Source of the DNA: Chloroflexota bacterium
Lineage (GTDB): Bacteria > Chloroflexota > Anaerolineae > J102
Assembly: GCA_013152585.1 (NCBI GenBank)
Contig: JAADGC010000114.1
Span: 1 to 32,953 of the forward strand
Length of the DNA: 32,953 nucleotides
Reading direction: 5' to 3'
In this document: one piece after another, positions 8,844 to 17,036 of the stretch
Position numbering within the stretch: position 1 is the first letter of the stretch
Layout of the letters: the number at the start of each line of letters is the position of its first letter
Made by a program: the position numbers and the translations under genes
The notes under the pieces: model-generated
What the model saw: the letters and a program-made list of their open reading frames with translations, nothing else
Told to the model about the DNA's origin: nothing
Database searches by the model: none

Positions 8844-10048
8844 GAGGGGGTGTTCTGGGGGAGTACGGAGGCGGCTTGACGTCGGCTGACAAGGTTGAAC
8901 AAGCCAAGTGTGAGTGCTGCCGCCAGCACCGCTCCTGTCAATACCCACACCAGGCCCTGGGGGCCGACTTGTTCGAAGAGCTGACCGATGACCCAGGGCA
9001 TGGTCATCACTCCCAGGCTGGCTGAGACCAGGAACCAGCTCGTGGTGCGGCCACTGATGGGCATGTTGCGTTCGGCCAGCGACATGAGTGTGGGGAAGAT
9101 GCTGGCCATGGTAAAGCCGAATCCGAAGCTGACAACCCACACGATGCCGCCGCGTGGGCCGGCGCTGAGCATGAGCAAGAGGATGATGATCTGACCGCTG
9201 ATGTCGAGCAAGAGCAGCCGCTGGGGAGAGATGCGATTGGCCAGGGGGATGCTGAGCAAGCGGCCCAGGGTGAGGGCGCCCCAAAAGAGGGATGTGAGAT
9301 AGCCGGCGGTGACGGCGTTAGCCAAATGTAGTTCGATGGCGTAGGTGTAAATCCATCCGGCGAAGCTGAGTTCGGCACCCACGAACAGAAAGAACATGAT
9401 GCTGATGAGCAGCGCCAGGTGGTTTTGTGGCGATGTCCGCCCGGATGCCTGGGTGGGGGCGGGGCTGCTGGGGCTGGGCAGCCGCCGCAAGAGGAGGAGG
9501 GCCGGGAGGACGAGGATGGAGAGGCTGATGTAGGCCCAGGCCATGCCATCGGCCAGATTGATCAGGGCGACAACCAGGATGGGGGAGAGGAGGGCGCCTA
9601 CGCCAAAGAAGAAGTGCAGGGCGTTCATGTAGGGGCCGACGCCGTGGCCATGCACCCACACCAGCAGGGCGTTGCCCCCCACGTCCACCGTACTTTGGGC
9701 GATGCCCATGATGAAGAAGACGAGGGCCAGCACCAGTAGGAGGTTGGCAAATGGGGCGGCGATCAACGCCCCGGCCAGAACAATCAGCATCCCCAACAGC
9801 AGGGGGTGAGCCGGCCAGCGGTCGAGCCAGTGCCCGCTTCCGGCTGAGCCCAGCAGATAGCCGATGGATTGGGCCGTGAAGATGATGCTGATCTGACCCA
9901 ATGTGGCGTGGGTGTGTGCGGCCAGGGTGGGTAAGGTGGGGCCCACGATGCCAGATGTCAGGCCCAGGATGATGAAGACGAAAAAGTAGGCGGCGCTTAG
10001 CCGGCGTTTGCTGGGGAGGCTGCCGAGGGCAGGGCTGGTGGATGTCAT
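8840..10048 (-). CDS. MFS transporter
   Basis: This 402-residue protein has about twelve hydrophobic segments. A pattern such as GSAGSGHWLDRWPAHPLLLG lies between segments 2 and 3, where the major facilitator loop motif is expected, with a long polar loop in the middle (about residues 190-210). The start at 10048 gives a short polar N-terminus before the first membrane segment and lies 10 bp after the upstream gene's stop; the longer frame upstream is a Pro/Ser-rich shadow. The substrate cannot be inferred. Context with a glycosyltransferase suggests envelope sugar or metabolite export, but this is weak. Confidence 0.87.
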   Translation of the reverse strand: MTSTSPALGSLPSKRRLSAAYFFVFIILGLTSGIVGPTLPTLAAHTHATLGQISIIFTAQSIGYLLGSAGSGHWLDRWPAHPLLLGMLIVLAGALIAAPFANLLLVLALVFFIMGIAQSTVDVGGNALLVWVHGHGVGPYMNALHFFFGVGALLSPILVVALINLADGMAWAYISLSILVLPALLLLRRLPSPSSPAPTQASGRTSPQNHLALLISIMFFLFVGAELSFAGWIYTYAIELHLANAVTAGYLTSLFWGALTLGRLLSIPLANRISPQRLLLLDISGQIIILLLMLSAGPRGGIVWVVSFGFGFTMASIFPTLMSLAERNMPISGRTTSWFLVSASLGVMTMPWVIGQLFEQVGPQGLVWVLTGAVLAAALTLGLFNLVSRRQAASVLPQNTPS

Positions 10049-10058
10049 GAAAGAGGGT

Positions 10059-11357
10059 TCAGGATGTGGCGTCGAGTTTGCGAAAGAGATCGGACAGGAG
10101 GTCGGGTTTGGCGATGGTACGGCGACAGATGTAGCACAGGGGGGCGTCGGCGTGGGGTTGGATGCGGGTGAGGGTGCCACATTGCTGGCAGGGGGTCAGT
10201 TCGCCGCTCACGAGGGGGCTGGCCGTGGGGTGTTGCAGGGCTTCGGCCGGCACGGTGTCGAGCATGGTGATGGCATCTTCGGGGCAGGTGGCGGTGCAGA
10301 TATTGCAGTCGAGGCAAAGGGTGGGGGCGAATTCCAGCACGAAATGGGTGGGTCCGTCATCGGTTTTGGTGCTACTGACAAAGCGGAGGGCGCTGCTGGG
10401 GCAAAAGCGGGCGCAGAGTTCACAAGCGCAGCAGCGATCGTCGGCGATGGTGAGATTGCCGTAGGGCACGATGGCGGTGGGAAGCAGGGCGGCGCTGGCA
10501 GCGGACGCGGCAGCCAGGCGCTGCACCTGCTGGTTGAAGTGCTGGCGAGAGGCGGGCACGCGGGCCGGCAGGCGCTCGGCAACCGGTACGGGGCCGGTAG
10601 GCACAGGTGGCGGCAGATTTTCCACGATCTCAGTGGTGCGCTGTTGGACGATCTGGCCCACGGCTTTGAACAGGCCCCGGCGGGTGTAAGCGGGCTGTGT
10701 GGCTTCGGAGAGTTGGACAGGATGGGAGGCTGATGCGAGATGGTCGGCATCGAGGGTGTGGCTGTGGAGGGCGGCCGGGCGAGCGAAGGCGGCCAGCAGG
10801 TGTCGGCCAGCTTGCAGGGAGCGCAGGAGGGAGGCATGGGCCGAGCCGATGGGGCAGTCGGCGCAATAGCTGTCATCCAGCCAGAGCTGGCGCTGGCCGT
10901 CGACACTCAGTTCCAGGAGTTGGAAGGTGCTAAACGCAGCCAGGCAGCGCTGGTGGCGAATGACCTCGGTGGGTGGGGCCTGATTATGCTGGGGTAGGGG
11001 ATGTAAGGGGCAGATAAGGGTCAGAGATTGTGCAGATGGGACTTGGCGGTGGGTGCGGAGCAGGGAGGTTTCGGGCGCCAGCGGTTGGCTGAATACATCG
11101 GTGGGACACGCTGTCAGGCAGATGCCGCAATGAATGCAGGTTTGGGGATCGATGGTGGGGGTGATGGAGGCGCTGCCCGACAGGGCAATGGCGTCGACAG
11201 GACAGGCGTCGAGACAAAGATGGCAGGCGGCGTCTTTGTGCCGGGTGTTGAGGCAGCGTGGGGGCTGGCTGTCGGGCGGACGGCGGCCAAAGGTGTTTTG
11301 TAAGGCGAGGTGAATGGAGGGGTCGAGCATGGAGGGGTGTGAGCTGTATGCAGTCAT
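10059..11357 (-). CDS. Multi-cluster 4Fe-4S ferredoxin-type protein
   Basis: This 432-residue soluble protein has four predicted 4Fe-4S sites. Near the N-terminus an atypical set (C35, C45, C48, C52-Pro) is followed by a canonical CxxCxxCxxxCP (C74 to C84). The C-terminal part has two canonical sets, in CCACELCARFCP and CLDCNICTATCP. A zinc-ribbon-like pair (CQQC and CYIC) ends the protein. The middle region has more cysteines (CADCPIG). It is probably an electron-transfer protein, but its partner is not evident because the genes behind it are envelope or transport genes. It is the first gene of the minus-strand operon. An internal ATG at 11330 is an alternative start. Confidence 0.82.
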   Translation of the reverse strand: MTAYSSHPSMLDPSIHLALQNTFGRRPPDSQPPRCLNTRHKDAACHLCLDACPVDAIALSGSASITPTIDPQTCIHCGICLTACPTDVFSQPLAPETSLLRTHRQVPSAQSLTLICPLHPLPQHNQAPPTEVIRHQRCLAAFSTFQLLELSVDGQRQLWLDDSYCADCPIGSAHASLLRSLQAGRHLLAAFARPAALHSHTLDADHLASASHPVQLSEATQPAYTRRGLFKAVGQIVQQRTTEIVENLPPPVPTGPVPVAERLPARVPASRQHFNQQVQRLAAASAASAALLPTAIVPYGNLTIADDRCCACELCARFCPSSALRFVSSTKTDDGPTHFVLEFAPTLCLDCNICTATCPEDAITMLDTVPAEALQHPTASPLVSGELTPCQQCGTLTRIQPHADAPLCYICRRTIAKPDLLSDLFRKLDATS

Positions 11358-11600
11358 TCGTCATCAGGGATGGGAAAATGGGTAGAGTGGGATGCGCTGA
11401 ATCTAGCCTGGTAAAGATAGATCGTCAGCGGAGATCCTGCGGGATTTTTGCGGGTCGAGCAGGGCTAGCTGCGGCTATTATATGTCACGCGGGCGGGGAA
11501 AAGATAGTCAAGGCTGGCGCTGGCGAAGTCGCATTCGTGATGCGGCGGGTTTGAACACAATGTCCCATTTTTGAAACGCCCCCCCGGAACCCGATCAATT
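11358..11600. other. Divergent intergenic region upstream of the minus-strand operon
   Basis: This spacer separates the minus-strand ferredoxin operon from rpsF. On the minus strand a perfect -10 TATAAT reads from 11482 to 11477. The nearest -35-like TTGACT (11511-11506) is 23 bp away, which is too far for a standard sigma70 promoter. The ferredoxin operon promoter is therefore only tentatively placed here. No gene is seen. Confidence 0.4.
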
Positions 11601-11629
11601 TTGAGTAATGTGGGCATGTGTGGCATAAT
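11601..11629 (+). promoter_or_regulatory. Promoter of the rpsF-ssb-rpsR operon
   Basis: TTGAGT (11601-11606), a 17-bp spacer and CATAAT (11624-11629) form a reasonable sigma70-type promoter, with a predicted start near 11636. It leaves a leader of about 115 nt before rpsF. Confidence 0.55.
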
Positions 11630-11640
11630 CATACGTTGTG

Positions 11641-11675
11641 ACGAGGGAAAATCCCATACATCCCTCGTTCTTTTC
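11641..11675 (+). promoter_or_regulatory. 5'-terminal hairpin in the rpsF leader
   Basis: ACGAGGGA (11641-11648) pairs perfectly with TCCCTCGT (11661-11668) around a 12-nt loop, and TCTTTTCT follows. It begins almost at the predicted transcription start. It could be an intrinsic attenuator of the ribosomal-protein operon or a 5' stabilising hairpin. It does not look like the S6:S18 leader motif, having no CCG bulge. Confidence 0.5.
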
Positions 11676-11756
11676 TGTCAGTAGCCCTGTCCTACCATTG
11701 GTTGTGACTGTGGGGGAGTTGGCTAGTGACAAATCCATAGAAAAGGAGAAATGAAC

Positions 11757-12047
11757 ATGAATAACGAGTACGAAATGGTAACCTTGCTGCATTCGCGGTT
11801 GGATGAAGACGGTGTTGGTGCCGTGTCTGAATGGGTGCAACAAAAAATCGTTTCCCTGGGAGGCGAAGTCACGGCAGTGGTTCCTTGGGGCCGCAAAGCG
11901 CTGGCTTATCCTATCCAAAAGCAAATGGAAGCTGTCTACGTGCAATATGATTTTCGGCTGGAAGGAAGCCTGGTGGCTGAACTGAATCGCAGTATGCGTA
12001 TCCACGAAGATGTTTTACGACAGTTGCCCATCCGTAAAGAGAGTTAA
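11757..12047 (+). CDS. rpsF: 30S ribosomal protein S6
   Basis: This 96-residue protein begins MNNEYEMVTLLH and contains VPWGRKALAYPIQKQMEAVYVQYDF, the conserved S6 core, and LRQLPIRKE near the end. S6 binds the central domain of 16S rRNA as a dimer with S18, whose gene follows two places downstream. Two ATGs are possible: 11751 and 11757. AAGGAG at 11743-11748 is only 2 nt from the first but 8 nt from the second, so I prefer 11757. Gene order rpsF-ssb-rpsR is widely conserved; rplI, often next, is absent here. Confidence 0.93.
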   Translation: MNNEYEMVTLLHSRLDEDGVGAVSEWVQQKIVSLGGEVTAVVPWGRKALAYPIQKQMEAVYVQYDFRLEGSLVAELNRSMRIHEDVLRQLPIRKES

Positions 12048-12115
12048 TCTCGAACCGCACTTATCGAGCACGGCTTTTGTGTGAGAAGTCGTCTTGAGCG
12101 TTAAGGATAAGGATT

Positions 12116-12514
12116 ATGTCGCGCGGACTTAATAAAGTTATGATCATCGGGAACCTGGGACGTGACCCGGAATTGCGGTACACTTCCAGTGGAAAGCCCT
12201 ATGTCACGTTTAGTGTTGCGACCAGTCGATCATGGGTCACCTCGGCTGGGGATCATCGCGAGGCCACGGAATGGTTTAATGTGGTCGCCTGGGGCAACCT
12301 GGCGGAAATCTGCAATCGTTTTCTGCGCAAAGCGTCGCGGGTGTACATCGAAGGGTATTTGCAAACCCGGAATTGGGAAGATAACGATGGCCGACGCCAT
12401 TACCGCACGGAAGTGGTTACCAACGAAATGTTGATTCTTGATTCCCGGACGCATGATGAGTATAGCGATGTCGCCACAGAAAACCTTGACGAAGAGCCGG
12501 ATCTCCCCTTCTAG
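12116..12514 (+). CDS. ssb: Single-stranded DNA-binding protein
   Basis: This 132-residue protein has a single OB fold (residues 1-105) with the familiar start GLNKVMIIGNLGRDPELRYT and the motif TEWFNVVAWG. The C-terminus ends in the acidic tip DEEPDLPF, which in this family docks repair and replication partners. The linker before the tip is very short compared with E. coli SSB. AAGGATAAGGA just upstream is the ribosome binding site. It sits in its usual place between the S6 and S18 genes and should be cotranscribed with them. Confidence 0.94.
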   Translation: MSRGLNKVMIIGNLGRDPELRYTSSGKPYVTFSVATSRSWVTSAGDHREATEWFNVVAWGNLAEICNRFLRKASRVYIEGYLQTRNWEDNDGRRHYRTEVVTNEMLILDSRTHDEYSDVATENLDEEPDLPF

Positions 12515-12600
12515 CGCTTGCCCGTGCGGCCTATTGCACATTATCCGTGACTACTTAGGACTCGTCCCCAAATGAGTTCTCGTTTTTGACCTCCGTGAGG

Positions 12601-12633
12601 TGGTCAGAAGTGCTGCCAGCACCGAAATGACTG
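12601..12633 (+). promoter_or_regulatory. Candidate S6:S18-binding RNA structure upstream of rpsR
   Basis: An outer stem GTCA/TGAC (12603-12606 with 12628-12631) and an inner stem GTGCT/AGCAC (12610-12614 with 12618-12622) are separated by an asymmetric internal loop (GAA against CGAAA). The CCG at 12622-12624 lies at the base of that loop. A CCG in a bulge next to a hairpin is the hallmark of the known S6:S18-binding leader, which is normally upstream of rpsF. Here it lies between ssb and rpsR. The stems are short, so this is a candidate only. Confidence 0.4.
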
Positions 12634-12674
12634 AAAACACATGACATTACTTAAGCATGACAATGGAGGACATT

Positions 12675-13106
12675 GTGGCTGAAGATACCATTCAAACCCC
12701 TGAACCCCTGAAAGAAAATATCACCGAGCAAAGCGCTCCCGAAGTTGAGACCACCGAAGCGCCGAAGGTCGAGAAAGTCGCCGCTCCGGCTGTCCGTCCC
12801 CCCCGCCCGTCCCCTCGCCCGGCCTACCGCCCACAGTCAAATCAACGACGATCGGCCGCTAACTCTCGTAGACGCCGGCGAGTGTGCTCGTTTTGCGTCG
12901 ATAAAATCGATTACATCGACTATAAAAAGCCGGAACTGCTGGTACCCTATATCTCCGGCAACGGCAAGATTGTGAGCCGTCGGCGCAGCGGCACCTGCGC
13001 CAGACATCAGCGGCGGTTGGCGATTGCCATCAAACGGGCGCGTTTCCTGGCGCTGCTTCCCTACACGGCTGATCAAATCCGCCTGCATGGTCATGGCCGC
13101 AGTTAA
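12675..13106 (+). CDS. rpsR: 30S ribosomal protein S18 with N-terminal extension
   Basis: The C-terminal 75 residues are typical S18: [23 protein letters not shown], then a conserved [30 protein letters not shown]. Before this lies an extension of about 65 residues that is first acidic (many Glu) and then Pro/Arg-rich; most bacterial S18 proteins are about 75-90 residues in total. I prefer the GTG start at 12675 because TGGAGGA at 12664-12670 is well spaced for it, and that sequence would be internal if translation began at the ATG at 12657. S18 forms the S6:S18 pair in the small subunit. The extension is probably disordered, and its function is unknown. Confidence 0.9.
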   Translation: MAEDTIQTPEPLKENITEQSAPEVETTEAPKVEKVAAPAVRPPRPSPRPAYRPQSNQRRSAANSRRRRRVCSFCVDKIDYIDYKKPELLVPYISGNGKIVSRRRSGTCARHQRRLAIAIKRARFLALLPYTADQIRLHGHGRS

Positions 13107-13129
13107 GTGTATCGGTCTGTAAATGAACG

Positions 13130-13159
13130 AGCATAGGAAATTCGTTTCCTATGCTTTTT
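13130..13159 (+). terminator. Rho-independent terminator after rpsR
   Basis: AGCATAGGAAA (13130-13140) pairs perfectly with TTTCCTATGCT (13145-13155) around a TTCG tetraloop, and a T-run follows. It ends the rpsF-ssb-rpsR transcript and is the clearest terminator in the window. Confidence 0.93.
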
Positions 13160-13203
13160 CTGCTTCCATACTTTCACCTCTCTACTGGACACTGGCGTTT
13201 TTG

Positions 13204-13266
13204 TTTTTGCCACGGATTTTCACGAAAAAGAGGAAAACACCTTCAGAATCTGTGGAAATTTGTGGT
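13204..13266. repeat. Degenerate inverted repeat of the CCACGGATTTTCACG type
   Basis: CCACGGATTTTCACG near 13210 and the reverse-oriented AATCTGTGGAAATTTGTGG near 13248-13266 form an imperfect inverted repeat in an AT-rich patch. Sequences of this kind are common as dispersed intergenic repeats in environmental bacteria. No transposase is present. It lies between a terminator and the prolyl isomerase gene. Confidence 0.35.
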
Positions 13267-13339
13267 TAAAAATGCTTTGCTAAGCTCGCAGGTGTAATTT
13301 TCGCCAGACTCCACCTCTCACTTGATTCGAGAAGGCATT

Positions 13340-14920
13340 ATGACAAAAAAGAAACGTGACCTTAGCCCCGAAGTCAATAAAGCCGCAGAACCTCGCCGCC
13401 ACCGCGGCTTACGCCAAAAAGAAGCTCAGATTCGGCGTCGCGTGGTTCTGGTCACAAGCATTACCATGGGGCTGGTTGTCCTGCTCATTTTGACCGGGGT
13501 TCTGAATCAGTACGCACTCAAGCCGCGTAGAGCCATTGCGAAGGTCAACCAGGATAAAATTACTATCACCGAGTTCCAGCGGCGGCTGCGTTTTGAACAA
13601 GACAATCTGGTCAATCAGATCCAGCAATACATTCAGTTTGGCAAACAATTTGCCGACCAGACTGGCTCCAATCCCTTCCAATCGATCATCAGCCAATTAT
13701 CCAGCAATCTCAGCACGCCCGATAGCTATTCGTTGACCGTGCTGGATAAAATGATCGAAGGAAAGATGATTCAGCAATTGGCTGAGAAGTACAAGGTAGT
13801 TGTGAGTCCGGAAGATGTGCAGCTTTCCCTCGAAAAGCAATTTGGGTATGATCGCAGCGCCACACCGACGCCGACCCCCGAAGCCGGCACTGTTGTGACG
13901 GATACAAACCCTGCGGCCAATGCCCTCACGGCTGACGAGTTCCAGCAGCGCTACAATCAATTCATCGCTGATCTGGGTTCGCGTAACAGCCTTACGGAAG
14001 ATGAATTCCGCCAGCAAATCGCCCTCAACCTCCTACGCGAACGCCTCCAGGAGGCGGCACCCCTCGAATTTGATAGCACGGCCGAAATGGTGAAGGTGCG
14101 TGCCATCCTGGCAAAAGTGAATCCTGATCCCTTGGATCCGGTAAGAGCCGAAGCAGACGCCCTGGCCAAAGCTTTTGCCGCCCGCAAACGTATCGTCGAT
14201 GGAGAGGATTTTGCGGTCGTGGCTAAGGAGCTTTCCGAAGACCCGGGTTCAGCACCCAATGGGGGTGAGTTGGGCTGGTTTGGTCGGGGACAGATGGTGC
14301 CCGCGTTTGAGGATGCGGCTTTCTCGCTGGCAGTGAATGAGATCAGCCAGCCAGTCAAAACAGATTTTGGTTTCCACATTATACAGGTCGAAGAAAAGGA
14401 TGAGGCCAAAGATCAGGTGCGGGCTCGCCATATACTCTTCCGTATTGACACTTCGCCCGCTGCGGACGCGGTGGCGGCGGCAGAGAAAAAGGCTCTGAGC
14501 AAGCTCGACGATGCCAAAACCCGCATCGAAGCCGGGGAGAGTTTCGCAGACGTGGCCAAGGAGCTTTCAGATGATCCTGTCTCGGCTGAAAAGGGCGGCG
14601 ATCTGGGATGGTTTGCCGCTGACAACACCCGCCTCCCCGCCGAAGTAGTGACCGCTGCCTTTAGCCTGGAGCCGGGCCAACTCAGCGATCCCATCAAAAC
14701 CAATGCCGGGTATTATCTCATTCAGGTAGAAGAAAAAGATCCCCAGCATCCGGTAGACGAGAACGAACTCAAGAGCCGCCGCCAGCAGGCGTTTGACGAC
14801 TGGCTGAAAGCTCAAACCGAAGCGGCGGACATTCAGCGCAACTGGTCATTGGACCTGGTGCCACCGCTACCGAATGACTTGCAGAGCATCGTCAACAACT
14901 TGCAGCAGCCTGCGGGCTAG
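13340..14920 (+). CDS. Membrane-anchored parvulin-type peptidyl-prolyl isomerase (SurA/PrsA-like)
   Basis: This 526-residue protein has a basic N-terminus, one membrane segment (about residues 31-52) and a SurA-type N-terminal domain starting RAIAKVNQDKITITEFQ. Two tandem PpiC rotamase domains follow: the first around ELSEDPGSAPNGGELGWFG, the second around ARHILFRID and ELSDDPVSAEKGGDLGWF. It should assist folding of exported proteins on the outer face of the membrane. The ATG at 13340 has GAGAAGG at a good distance; a TTG at 13322 is less likely. It is a single-gene unit with its own terminator. Its position about 300 bp upstream of the electron-transfer locus may or may not be meaningful. 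Confidence 0.9.
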   Translation: MTKKKRDLSPEVNKAAEPRRHRGLRQKEAQIRRRVVLVTSITMGLVVLLILTGVLNQYALKPRRAIAKVNQDKITITEFQRRLRFEQDNLVNQIQQYIQFGKQFADQTGSNPFQSIISQLSSNLSTPDSYSLTVLDKMIEGKMIQQLAEKYKVVVSPEDVQLSLEKQFGYDRSATPTPTPEAGTVVTDTNPAANALTADEFQQRYNQFIADLGSRNSLTEDEFRQQIALNLLRERLQEAAPLEFDSTAEMVKVRAILAKVNPDPLDPVRAEADALAKAFAARKRIVDGEDFAVVAKELSEDPGSAPNGGELGWFGRGQMVPAFEDAAFSLAVNEISQPVKTDFGFHIIQVEEKDEAKDQVRARHILFRIDTSPAADAVAAAEKKALSKLDDAKTRIEAGESFADVAKELSDDPVSAEKGGDLGWFAADNTRLPAEVVTAAFSLEPGQLSDPIKTNAGYYLIQVEEKDPQHPVDENELKSRRQQAFDDWLKAQTEAADIQRNWSLDLVPPLPNDLQSIVNNLQQPAG

Positions 14921-14943
14921 CGAGCCAATCGTCGCAGAGCATG

Positions 14944-14974
14944 AAAGGCGTCCCGCTGGGGGCGCCTTTTTTTT
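14944..14974 (+). terminator. Rho-independent terminator after the prolyl isomerase gene
   Basis: AAAGGCG-tCCC (14944-14954) pairs with GGG-gGCGCCTTT in the following bases, and a run of eight T ends the element at 14974. Confidence 0.88.
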
Positions 14975-15030
14975 GGTAGACGGGTTTGGGGGTGCATCCG
15001 TGCGGCGAAGCGAATTCACCGTCTGACGGG

Positions 15031-15057
15031 GGCCAAGTCCCCGCAGGGACTTTGGCC
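15031..15057. repeat. Palindromic repeat related to the one at 14-33
   Basis: GGCCAAGTCCC and GGGACTTTGGCC flank a CGCA loop, with one unpaired base. The core TCCCCGCAGGGA is shared with the hairpin at 14-33. It is intergenic, has no T-run and lies downstream of a proper terminator, so it looks like a dispersed palindrome rather than a terminator. Confidence 0.55.
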
Positions 15058-15136
15058 AGCGGCATGTGCCATTTTCGCCAGACGCCAGAAACACATACAA
15101 TTCTGTAAGAGTTCCTCCTATAACGGGCATCAATAC

Positions 15137-15166
15137 TTGGAAACCGGCCCCGTTATTTGGTACACT
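15137..15166 (+). promoter_or_regulatory. Possible promoter of the sensor kinase operon
   Basis: TTGGAA (15137-15142), an 18-bp spacer and TACACT (15161-15166) each match the sigma70 consensus at four of six positions. It lies about 55 bp before the GTG start of the kinase gene. Confidence 0.35.
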
Positions 15167-15221
15167 ATATTTTCTGCTATACACCTAAAAGATAGTGATG
15201 AATCCCTGAGGAATCAAAACC

Positions 15222-17036
15222 GTGCCGCTTTCTTCTCTCTGGAGGCGTTTGAACACGCCCGTCCAACAACTGATCAGCTTGCTGCTTTTTGCGCTGCTGC
15301 TGTTTGTTTTCATAATCTCCCTTAGCGTGGTGGTTATGCAGCGCGTTCAGACCTGCATGGACAGTGATCTTTATAACGAGGGGTTATCATTGCGTAGTTG
15401 GTTTGCAGACGAAGTTTATTATATGAGGGGGGAAGCGCGTCTGCTTGCAGAGTCTGAATCCTTACATGACTTGCTGGCCTTGCATGATGAGACGAAGCTT
15501 CGGTACTTGATGTCTCTCTATCAGACTACACACCACGCCGATGGCATCTATCTGATTACCGATACTCCCGATATATTTACCTCATCATCCACGCCTTCAC
15601 TCGATAAAGAGACTATTCTGGGACTCGAATTGGTCAGGATGGGATTTAACGGCCAGATTTTCGCTGAGATGATCACGGTTAATGAGCGAATCTGGCTCAT
15701 GTCTGTGGCCCCGCACATGACACCGGAAGGCGTCATAGACGCGGTGTTTCTCATCACCCGTGAAGTCGATGCCGAATTTTTGGAGACATTGGCTGGTCGC
15801 TTGCATAAGGCGATCGTCTTAACGGACGGAACGGTGAAAGTCCAATCGCAGTTGGGTGAGATGCCCGATGGGGTTATTGATTCACCTGCTCAGATATTGG
15901 AGAACCAAAGCAATGATCTGATGCAACCTTACACGGTTCGCTTCAATGGCATGACTTATCGCATGTTGGCGATGCCATTAATGACCACCCATTCCAGCTC
16001 CTATGCCTTCGTCCTGGTCAAAAACGCGGAGATCATGGTCGACACGCAGCGGACGATCATACGATGGGGAGCGCTGTTCAGTCTTATCATCATCATTCTC
16101 CTTTTGGCCCTGGTTCAATTCCATGTCGTCGAGATATTTCGCCCCTTGCGCGAGTTGGTGCGATCCACCCAACGGATTGCCGCGGGCGAGTTGGATGTGC
16201 CGCTGGAGCCGTCAGGCGTAGCGGAAGTCTACGAATTGGCGACACATTTCGAGGAGATGCGCTCGCGGCTGCTGGAGCAGATGGAGCAGGAGCGTTCTGT
16301 GAGCGAGCTTCTCGAAGCGGAGGTTCAGGAAAAATCATTGACCCTGGATGATATGTGTCGAATCCGTGAACGGCATCTGACCCAACTCATTTCTTCACAA
16401 GAAGAAGAACGTCGCCGGGTCTCACGTGAATTGCATGATGAGACCAGTCAGGAACTGGCCAACATTATCGTCCGCCTGGGCACCCTGGCTCGGATAGTGG
16501 ATGATGAAGGCACCCTGGAACAGATACAGCAACTGCGTTCGGAGGCCGCGAAGGCGTTGGAAGGCGTGAATCGCATTGTCATGGATTTACGGCCCGGGCT
16601 GCTGGATGAATACGGCCTGGTGCCCGCGGTACAGTGGTACTCGAACGCCCGCCTGGAAGCACAGGGCATTCGCGTAAAAATGAAGGTGAAGGAAACGCCC
16701 AGGGAGTTTTCCCCTCATGCGCAGGCCAGCATCTATCGCATGGTGCAGGAGGCGATCAACAACATCACCCAACACGCCCAGGCCAGCGAGGTTCTTATCC
16801 GCTTCGATTGGCTGGATGAGCAGTTGCGAATCGAGATCCAGGATGATGGTCGCGGTTTCGAAGCGCAAAATGCCGGCAAAGACATAAGCGGACATTATGG
16901 CCTGCTCGGGATCCGAGAGCGCGCCTCTCTTTTGAATGGCTCTTTGGAGATTCATTCATCGCCGGGGAACGGCACACATCTGATTATTCAGATACCTTAC
17001 GCCCTGAACATTGCGAGGGAAAATGGCCAGGATTAA
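15222..17036 (+). CDS. NarX-type sensor histidine kinase
   Basis: This 604-residue membrane kinase has two membrane segments (about residues 14-38 and 283-305) that bracket an extracytoplasmic sensor region of about 245 residues, which may be Cache-like. A HAMP linker (PLRELVRSTQRIAAGELDVPLEP) and a coiled coil follow. The HisKA_3 box EERRRVSRELHDETSQ contains the phosphoacceptor H405. The ATPase domain shows QEAINNITQHAQA and DDGRGFE, with GLLGIRERA. The gene begins with GTG at 15222, preceded by GAGGA at about 9 nt. It overlaps the response regulator gene by 14 bp, and the two form a cognate pair. The signal is unknown; location suggests redox state or an electron acceptor. Confidence 0.92.
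   Translation: MPLSSLWRRLNTPVQQLISLLLFALLLFVFIISLSVVVMQRVQTCMDSDLYNEGLSLRSWFADEVYYMRGEARLLAESESLHDLLALHDETKLRYLMSLYQTTHHADGIYLITDTPDIFTSSSTPSLDKETILGLELVRMGFNGQIFAEMITVNERIWLMSVAPHMTPEGVIDAVFLITREVDAEFLETLAGRLHKAIVLTDGTVKVQSQLGEMPDGVIDSPAQILENQSNDLMQPYTVRFNGMTYRMLAMPLMTTHSSSYAFVLVKNAEIMVDTQRTIIRWGALFSLIIIILLLALVQFHVVEIFRPLRELVRSTQRIAAGELDVPLEPSGVAEVYELATHFEEMRSRLLEQMEQERSVSELLEAEVQEKSLTLDDMCRIRERHLTQLISSQEEERRRVSRELHDETSQELANIIVRLGTLARIVDDEGTLEQIQQLRSEAAKALEGVNRIVMDLRPGLLDEYGLVPAVQWYSNARLEAQGIRVKMKVKETPREFSPHAQASIYRMVQEAINNITQHAQASEVLIRFDWLDEQLRIEIQDDGRGFEAQNAGKDISGHYGLLGIRERASLLNGSLEIHSSPGNGTHLIIQIPYALNIARENGQD

Noticed and set aside
8844-9284. Open frame extending the glycosyltransferase gene upstream
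   Set aside because: Its translation is Arg/His/Pro-rich without similarity to GT4, and it lies entirely inside the MFS gene in another frame.
11477-11511. Minus-strand promoter TTGACT...TATAAT for the ferredoxin operon
   Set aside because: The 23-bp spacer is outside the normal range, so only the -10 element is mentioned and no promoter is called.
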